In this document: piece after piece, positions 17,029 through 22,616 of the stretch
Position numbering within the stretch: the stretch's first letter is position 1
Layout: every line of letters starts with the position of its first letter
Assembly: GCA_001247695.2 (NCBI GenBank)
Contig: LGRX02031539.1
Location: 1-22,616 of the forward strand
DNA length: 22,616 nucleotides
Reading direction: 5' to 3'
Origin: Cymbomonas tetramitiformis
Taxonomy: Eukaryota; Chlorophyta; Pyramimonadophyceae; Pyramimonadales; Pyramimonadaceae
Translations under genes and position numbers: made by a program
Notes under the pieces: generated by a model
What the model saw: the letters and a program-made list of their open reading frames with translations, nothing else
Told to the model about the DNA's origin: nothing
The model's database searches: none

Positions 17029-18073
17029 TCAAGAGAGCTTGCCCACCCACGCCACGGCCTGAATGTCCAAGGGCTGTCTCAAGGGGCTGAGAAAGATAAA
17101 CTGGGCCGCTCTCATCCGAACGTGCGCCCCCGCCACCAACTTGCGCCTGTAGCCCTCTACCCCAAACACCAACTCCACATCACTGAAGCCCTTGCACAGA
17201 TTGCCTTGCGAGGAAGCTGCGAACTTGAGCAATGCGCTCCACACTCGCCCTACAACTGCCGTGCCGCACTGTTCCTACTTGGGGTCCCATCCCCACAGTC
17301 GCCTCTGTGTCCGAAGCCCTCCCGGTGGCCAAGAGTTCACCATCCGGTCGCCGCCTTCCTGACAGCTGCTCACTGTTAGTTCCGGCACGGCCAGCAACCT
17401 CGCCCTGTGGGCACGGAAGCTGATCAGATGCCGTATGTTGCCGTGCAACCTGTTGTAAGTGGTCATCGCTGCCGGGATGGGCCCCCGGCATGTGTCAACT
17501 CCACCCGCGAGCCTCCCCACATCTCCCCCGTCACCCTTCTCAGCTCCCCCCACACCAACAACCCGCCCAAGAAGGCCGACCACCCGCCTGCTCGCCCCCA
17601 TCAAGGTGGCCACCCCTCCCTCAGCCAAGGCCATCCGGCGAGGCCCCACGCTGCTCCTGAGTCCAGACCCCACCCTTCGGGCCCGGCGGCGAAAGGTCCT
17701 CCCACTCTGCCAAGATATCCTCGACACTTGACGCCGCCTGGCTGACCCCGCCTGTGCGCGCCCCTCCAGATCGCGCCTCGGCAGCGCCCCCTCCTTGACC
17801 ACCCATAGTGCTCAAATGCTCTGCCTCCCGCCGCACATCCTCCATGCTCTCCAAAAGCCTCGATGCCATCGCGCCTGCCTCGCCTGCCCCACCGGAAGCC
17901 TGCTCAGACTGCTCATGCTGCGTTCCCCCACATTCCTGCGTCGCACCACCCAATTCATCCTGCGTGGCATAGTCCGTTACCTCAAATGCGTCCTCCCACA
18001 CCTTGTCCATTAGCGCCAACCTTTCCACCCCCTCCCGTCGAGCCGCCTCCCCCCGATCCAGGTCCGGGCCCAT
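17029..18073 (-). pseudogene. Putative N-terminal part of a retroelement polyprotein, frameshifted
   Basis: On the minus strand, an ATG at 18073 opens a Gly/Ala/Glu-rich frame (for example SRLLESMEDVRREAEHLS and SSVEDILAEWEDLSPPGPKG) down to about 17621. Further protein-like stretches follow in other frames, ending in WSALLKFAASSQGNLCKGF and a Tyr/Arg-rich segment that stops at 17029. Low-complexity N-terminal sequence followed by a W..LL.F segment resembles the region ahead of the reverse transcriptase domain in some algal and protist elements; this is a loose resemblance. At least two frame changes break it. It lies directly downstream, on the same strand, of the C-terminal half of a reverse transcriptase, opposite to the expected order within one element. 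Confidence 0.35.
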
Positions 18074-18081
18074 GCCTCCTC

Positions 18082-19930
18082 TCACACGCCCTCCGCCAGC
18101 CCAGCGCCACCCACTCCCGGCCGGAACCGCCCCACAGCCCGCCTGCTAATCAGCCCTGCGACCCCTCGTGCAAGCGCGAAAGAAAGCAGCCGGATCCACT
18201 TCTCCTTCCAGCCCACAACCCCGTCATGTGCCGCCTCTTCATCCCCGTCCCCGTTGCCATCCACCTGCTCTCCCCCTTCCGCGCTCGCCTCCATGTACCG
18301 CCGCTCCCTGAAGCGCCGCTGCGTCTTCCGAAGGAATCCATAACGCCGCAGGCCCAAGCCCACCGTACACCTCCACTCCAAAGGGTATAAAGCGATGTGG
18401 GCGGACATCCCCGTACGTTGCCACCTTGCTCTCCTCTACCTTCTTCGCCGCTGGCCCGGGAGCCATCATGGCCGCTCCCAGGTGCGCATCCGACATCGGC
18501 CGCGCCGTGGCCACATCAAACAGCACATGGTGGCCGGGTCCCTCCGCATCCAGCACCGTTACATCCGGGCAATGGTTCCAAGAGTCGGTCAGGTAGCCCG
18601 CGAAGTCATCGTGCAATGCAGACGCCAAGGGATAGGCACACTTGGCCACCTCGAACAGCACCCTCTGCAGTTTGTGGTGAATGAAAGAGTCCTCTGCAGT
18701 TTGTGGTGAATGAAAGAGTACCGGTTTCCTCCACGGCCCCCGCTCCCCCCCGGCATGCCAACAAGTGTGTCCCGGTGGGATCCCCCTCTCCTCCACAATC
18801 GGAGCACTCCTCCACCTCGCCAAGGAGGGGCTGCTCCGCATGAAGAATGTGCCGTAGGGCCACCCGGTATTCTGTCGAATTGAGCTCCAAGGCTGGGCAG
18901 CATGGAACACCCCTCAAGAAAGCCGGCCCAATGCTATTGTAGGTCACTGAGAAAAGCCAGGGAAGCCGAGACGCCCCCACGTGCCCAGCCAGCCAAAGCC
19001 AATCTGCAGAGCGGAGGACAACAACATAGACCCGTTGGGCACGCTTTTGAGATCTGCTGTAATCATTCAACTTCTTGACGTCACTTGCGGTGGCAAATCT
19101 CATTTGCTCCCCTTGCCTCCTCAATCACCTCCACCGCCTCCGACACCTTCTGTATGGCCGCTTGCAAAGAATTGACATCCGGCAAGTCGCTCTGAGCCCC
19201 GAGGTCCTCGATCCCCTCTGTCACTGTTGGAAAGAGCTCTCGCATATCCTCCCAGACTTGCGCAAATCCACCAAGCCAGGCCGCAGCGCTCACCCTCGCC
19301 GCCTTGGTCAGGCCCATCCCATGCGGGAGGGTGGCAAACTCACAGGAATACCACGCCAATCCACCACCAGGCAGCAAGTCCGGCAACGCCCCCTGCATCC
19401 TCCTGTCACTCTCCTCAGCCGCCTCCCGCATCATCTCCGGCGGCACACCTCGTAGCCAGAACCCCAACCTCAGGTGGGCACACAACAGAAGCAGGAGCCC
19501 TTGGGCCTGCGCGTGCCCGAGCTTGTTCAAGATGGGCAGAATGGCACACAACTCCTCCACCTTCTTCAACATCTCCGCACTGACCGCCTTGCCTTCCCCA
19601 CCGGCACTCCCAAGACATCGATGAAGTCCAGCTCCCCCCGCGCACCCGGCATCCCGACCTCGAAGCAACTGGCGTCACCCTCAGGCGAGAAAGCCGCCGA
19701 CTTCACCGGCTGAATATCTATCGGCCAATCGCCACTGCCTCCTCCATATAAGTTTCATACGCGAGCGCCGCGACAATCGGAGGACCCAGCAAGAAAGCGT
19801 CATCCAAGTAGGCCGAGATGACCACACTAGGGTGCCTCTCCTGAACCCGCTTCAGCACCATCTGTAACGGGGCAGCCAGGTAAAGCGGCCCCAGGGGGTC
19901 CCCTACTATGTGCCCTCCTTCGACTTGACA
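18082..19930 (-). pseudogene. Non-LTR-like reverse transcriptase, C-terminal half, decayed
   Basis: Minus-strand reading shows part of the palm domain at 19924-19721. GHIVGDPLGPLYLAAPLQ corresponds to the conserved (Q)GDPLGP region, and AYLDD (TAC TTG GAT GAC at 19810-19799) is the catalytic motif. A TAG at 19720-19718 then breaks the frame. A thumb-like region follows (19668-19081; LRLGFWLRGVPPEMM, YSCEFATLPHGMGLTKAA). Next comes a zinc-knuckle-like CSDCGGEGDPTGTHLLAC, then DVTVLDAEGPGHHVLFDVAT. The end is helical (KTQRRFRERRYME, SFALARGVAGLISRRA), with a stop at about 18082. At least three frame changes occur, one beside a 29-bp tandem duplication. The fingers domain and everything upstream are missing beyond a G-rich simple tract at about 19930-19970. 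The arrangement matches reverse transcriptases common in algae and protists; the clade is not resolved. Confidence 0.75.
18662..18719. repeat. 29-bp tandem duplication within the reverse transcriptase
   Basis: cctctgcagtttgtggtgaa plus tgaaagagt occurs twice back to back (18662-18690, 18691-18719). Since 29 is not a multiple of three, it changes the frame of the pseudogene here. Removing one copy does not by itself restore the downstream frame. Confidence 0.92.
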
Positions 19931-20016
19931 CGGCGTGTGTGTGGGGGGAGGGGAGGGGGGACGGACCCCCCACCAACCGAAGTGTTGAAAATCACTCGGT
20001 ATGTGTGCAGCGCACG

Positions 20017-20143
20017 TGAGGAGAAGGCGGGGGGGAGGGACTAACTTCTATTCTGATAGTCATATCTCATCACACAATCAAATCGTCAGCACTTCAACGA
20101 TCAGATTATCACACAAAGATATACCAACTACCTTTAATCCAAG
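20017..20143. other. Short gap between retroelement fragments
   Basis: No gene recognised. A G-rich tract (ggcgggggggaggg) near 20027-20040 ends the retroelement block; the rest is AT-rich. Confidence 0.4.
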
Positions 20144-20900
20144 CTACAATCCGATTTTTTGTCGAATTTCCCCCACATGTACGTATCCCCTACAAGATTT
20201 AGCTGAATTTCTGAGGTCTCTAGCCATGTCAGCATCTGAGTAAGCGAAAAAGGTCAGTGCACGGAGAGGCCTGTCTGGGCACGCGAATGCCAACCTGTAG
20301 TGTGCCGTGCAAGCCGGATACTGCGCACTTCTGATAGGTGCCTTCGTCGAGTCCGTGGAGGGACAGGGCACACAATGTGACAAGTAGATAACTGGGTAGT
20401 AGATGTCATGTCTGGAGCACCGTGTAATCCACACCAGAGCACCAATGATGGAAGGGTACCTCTTGACGAGAGTGAGGTCCAGGTCAGAGGGTTTCGTTAT
20501 GATCAGATGGATGATCAGATGATCAGAGGTGTCCATCGGTGTACCGAATGCTCTCTCAGGTATATTCTGGGATGCCAACAAGTCCTTAATCCGCCGGAAG
20601 CGATTCAGGTATACTCCATGGTGGTCATGCTGTACTGTCATCTGAAGTATAACCGATACTGCTCCCGGATGCTTGGCCAAGAAGGCAACACTGAATGCTG
20701 CCCAAAATGCCTTCTCACACTCTGGAGATGCTCCCAATTGCATCACATGCAATACAAGTCATCCACATACACCACACACATTGCTTTCACAGCCGCCGTG
20801 TATATGTGGTATATGCAGTTGTCATCTAAAAACTGTCTGAAGGGGACCTGGAAAATAGGCATAAAAGCCTAATCCATTTTCTTCATCTGGCATCTCTACC
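20144..20900 (-). pseudogene. Ty1/copia reverse transcriptase/RNase H fragment
   Basis: On the minus strand, the catalytic motif VVYVDDLY is encoded at about 20775-20752 (YVDD at 20769-20758), followed within a few codons by a frame change. The next frame (20752-20144) contains YPSIIGALVWITRCSRHDIY, the copia block usually read as YRSLVGSLLYLxxxTRPDI, then PVIYLSHCVPCPS and FFAYSDADMARDLRNSAKSC, matching the start of the RNase H domain (SDADWAGD...RKS). The Pro of RPDI is replaced by His. It lacks integrase, gag and both LTRs. The upstream side stops where the minisatellite begins and the downstream side stops within RNase H. It is a dead fragment. Confidence 0.85.
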
Positions 20901-20906
20901 ACCTTG

Positions 20907-21972
20907 AGCCCCTCGACTCTCGACAGCCGCTGTGGCGTGGGATGCACCGTGTCGCCCCTCGACTCTCGACAGCCGCTGTGGCGTGAGATGCACCGTGAGA
21001 TGCACCGTGGCGCCCCTCGACTCTCGACAGCCGCTGTGGCGTGAGATGCACCGTGGCGCCCTCGACTCTCGACAGCCGCTGTGGCGTGAGATGCACCGTG
21101 ACGCCCCGAGTCTCGACAGCCGCTGTGGCGTGAAATGCACCGTGGCGCCCCTCGACTCTCGAAAGCCGCTGTGGCGTGAGATGCACCGTGACGCCCCTCG
21201 ACTCTCGACAGCCGCTGTGGCGTGAGATGCACCGTGACGCCCCTCGGCTCTCGACAGCCGCTGTGGCGTGAGATGCACCGTGTCGCCCCTCGACTCTCGA
21301 CAGCCGCTGTGGCGTGAGATGCACCGTGGCGCCCCTCGACTCTCGACAGCCGCTGTGGCGTGAGATGCACCGTGGCGCCCCTCGGCTCTCGACAGCCGCT
21401 GTGGCGTGAGATGCACCGTGGCACCCCTCGACTCTCGACAGCCGCTGTGGTGTGTGATGCACCGTGACGCCTCGACTCTCAGGCAGCCGCTGTGGCGTGG
21501 ATTGCACCGTGGCACCTCAACTCGGCAGACGCTGTGGCGCGAGATGCACCGGCAGCGCCCCCTGCGGCTATCGAGCAGCAGCTCAGCCCAGGCGTGAGAT
21601 GCCGTGGCGCCCCTCGGCTCATTTAGCCGTAGGCGAGATGCACACGTGGCACCCCTCGAGACTCCACAGGCCCAGCTGTGAGATTGTGAATGCAGTGGCG
21701 CCACCTCGACTCTGGGCATGGTTGTGTAGGATGCACCAGTGAGCCTGGAGCTCTGACAGCCGCTGTGGCGTGGATGCACCGCGCGGCGATTTTCCGACTC
21801 GACCCAGCCGCTGTGTGGCGTGAGATGCACCATGGCGCCCCTCGACTCTGAGCAGCCGCTGTGGCGTGTGATGCACCGTCGCGCCCCTCAACTCTCGACA
21901 GCCGCTGTGGCGTGAGATGCACCGTGGCGCCCCTCGACTCTCGACAGCCGCTGTGGCGTGAGATGCACCGTG
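20907..21972. repeat. 44-bp minisatellite, about two dozen copies
   Basis: The unit is cgactctcgacagccgctgt, then ggcgtgagatgcaccgtg and gcgcccct, with a period of 43-45 bp. Copies between about 20930 and 21430 and between 21830 and 21972 are nearly identical, while those between 21470 and 21830 are degraded by substitutions and indels. All three minus-strand frames are open and give rotating versions of the same repeat (PQRLSRVEGR, ATAAVESRGA, RHSGCRES), so none is a gene. Confidence 0.97.
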
Positions 21973-22041
21973 GAGCACGTCGATAGGACCGCGGTCCGGT
22001 TAATTTCGTTCCTTTCTTTATGGATACGATGCTAATGATTT
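21973..22041. other. Short non-coding junction
   Basis: It contains the palindrome GGACCGCGGTCC at about 21986-21997, immediately after the minisatellite. Nothing else is recognised. Confidence 0.45.
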
Positions 22042-22263
22042 TCAGTCGGGCACCGCGGCAGAAGGGATCGGAACTACCTTTGCGTTCAGTTCAGCCTCGA
22101 TGGAGAGTCGCCAAGTAATCTCGGCGTTCAGCTCCATGTCCACCCGCGCACGTGTGGCTTGGCTCTCGTCTACCTCCTGTTTCAACCTGATGGCAGCCGT
22201 GCCTTTGTCATTAGAGACCTTCTCGCACCAAATCGATTGCTCGGCAAAACGTTTGCTTGGCAG
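22042..22263 (-). CDS. Terminal exon of a coiled-coil protein, unknown function
   Basis: On the minus strand a frame without an internal ATG-initiated ORF of note is open from an acceptor-like CATCAG|CTG (exon from 22263) to TGA at 22044-22042, giving 73 residues. The translation is strongly helical: FAEQSIWCEKVSNDKGTAAI, then RLKQEVDESQATRARVDMEL and NAEITWRLSIEAELNAKV, ending VPIPSAAVPD. Upstream in frame a stop lies just before the acceptor, which fits an exon boundary. Its partner exons were not identified; they may lie beyond the right edge of the window. The composition could suit a structural or element-encoded protein. Confidence 0.5.
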   Translation of the reverse strand: MPSKRFAEQSIWCEKVSNDKGTAAIRLKQEVDESQATRARVDMELNAEITWRLSIEAELNAKVVPIPSAAVPD

Positions 22264-22616
22264 CTGATGACGTCACACGCTGCCGGCTATTGCGCGGCAC
22301 CCGTCAAAGCATGTCATCCCGTGGCCTCAGGGCAGAGAGATTGGCCGAGCTCTTTGCAAAAAGTCTGCTCAGCAGCTCTTGGGAATGTCTGGGGCTGAGC
22401 AGACTGCCGAGCAGACTCTGATCGGCGAGGTCTATCATGGCGTGCACAGTCAACAGAAATGAATGCTCGAATATTCTACATACGATGTCATCCTTCCGTA
22501 AGTTTGAGACGTTCTTGAAATCTATCAAACGTTTCGCGCGACGTCGCCGGTTCATTACACTGAACGGCATGAGACCGGCCAACAAAAGCCAGCCCACAAT
22601 CATCCCAGTGGATGTG
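22264..22616 (-). other. Unresolved segment with an open minus-strand frame and an 11-bp inverted repeat
   Basis: A minus-strand frame at 22603-22304 (MIVGWLLLAGLMPFSVMNRR...) is open for 99 codons, with a mostly hydrophobic N-terminus then a basic patch, but no family is recognised and it is not joined to the coiled-coil exon by a clear splice. GTCTGCTCAGC at 22363-22373 and its reverse complement at 22394-22404 form an 11-bp inverted repeat; a further gagcagac follows. Confidence 0.35.

Larger units (their letters stand above)
16495..20016 (-). mobile_element. GC-rich reverse transcriptase block between 29-bp direct repeats
   Basis: The 29-mer at 16495-16523 (containing tcactcggtatgtgtgca) recurs at 19988-20016 with two differences, in the same orientation. 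Between the copies base composition rises sharply, and nearly all protein-like sequence is on the minus strand and belongs to a reverse transcriptase. The direct repeat may be a target-site or terminal repeat, or may be a separate dispersed repeat. It is longer than a usual target-site duplication. Confidence 0.4.

Noticed and set aside
17407..18390. Pro/His/Ser-rich plus-strand ORFs of 90-175 codons
   Set aside because: Their composition is that of the antisense strand of a GC-rich retroelement. The minus strand carries the reverse transcriptase motifs.
20883..21833. Minus-strand ORF of 316 codons and two overlapping ones of about 200 codons
   Set aside because: They lie wholly in the 44-bp minisatellite. 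All three frames are open and show the same repeat in rotation, which is expected from the repeat alone.

Overview
The window is nuclear DNA of a eukaryote. Genes are interrupted by GT-AG introns, the DNA is dominated by decayed transposable elements of several classes and by tandem repeats, and there is no sign of bacterial gene order or ribosome binding sites. The mix of element families (a DUF7869-type gene, hAT, Ty1/copia, a GC-rich non-LTR-like reverse transcriptase and a Tnp2-like transposase) and short TTTAGGG-type motifs would suit an alga or another protist with a large repeat-rich genome. No sequence here fixes the lineage, so that is inference.

Layout. 1-500: no gene, one short direct repeat. 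510-2639: a tRNA-like sequence on the minus strand directly upstream of a plus-strand multi-exon gene of unknown function, with two well-supported introns. 2640-3840: intergenic DNA filled with TTCCAAGCC/GGAACC repeats, a 152-bp tandem array and a long hairpin. 3850-5254: a tandem array of 419-bp composite units that runs straight into a frameshifted Tnp2/CACTA-like transposase relic (5255-7378), whose candidate intron resembles the array unit. 7835-9050: a 40-42-bp tandem array, clustered CTTAAG motifs, the hAT dimerisation exon and a 30-bp tandem array. 9054-11454 (minus): a three-exon DUF7869-family gene whose large intron holds a tRNA-like sequence and seven copies of a 69-72-bp palindromic repeat.

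11455-16500: AT-richer DNA with a telomere-like hairpin, an unrecognised ORF, a possible 2.2-kb inverted-repeat element carrying nested palindromes, three related tRNA-like units, a 147-bp tandem array and a possible coiled-coil exon. 16495-20016 (minus): a GC-rich block with the C-terminal half of a reverse transcriptase followed by what looks like the N-terminal part of a related protein, bounded by a near-identical 29-bp direct repeat. 20144-20900 (minus): a frameshifted Ty1/copia reverse transcriptase/RNase H fragment that abuts a 44-bp minisatellite (20907-21972). 22042-22263 (minus): a coiled-coil terminal exon.

How the parts relate: apart from the gene at 588-2639, the DUF7869 gene and a few unassigned exons, the window is a graveyard of mobile elements. 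The most interesting recurring theme is that introns carry the same kinds of palindromic repeats seen as intergenic arrays (the TTCCAAG family, the 419-bp-unit family and the 69-bp palindrome array). I did not find a coherent new multi-gene system, and say so plainly.
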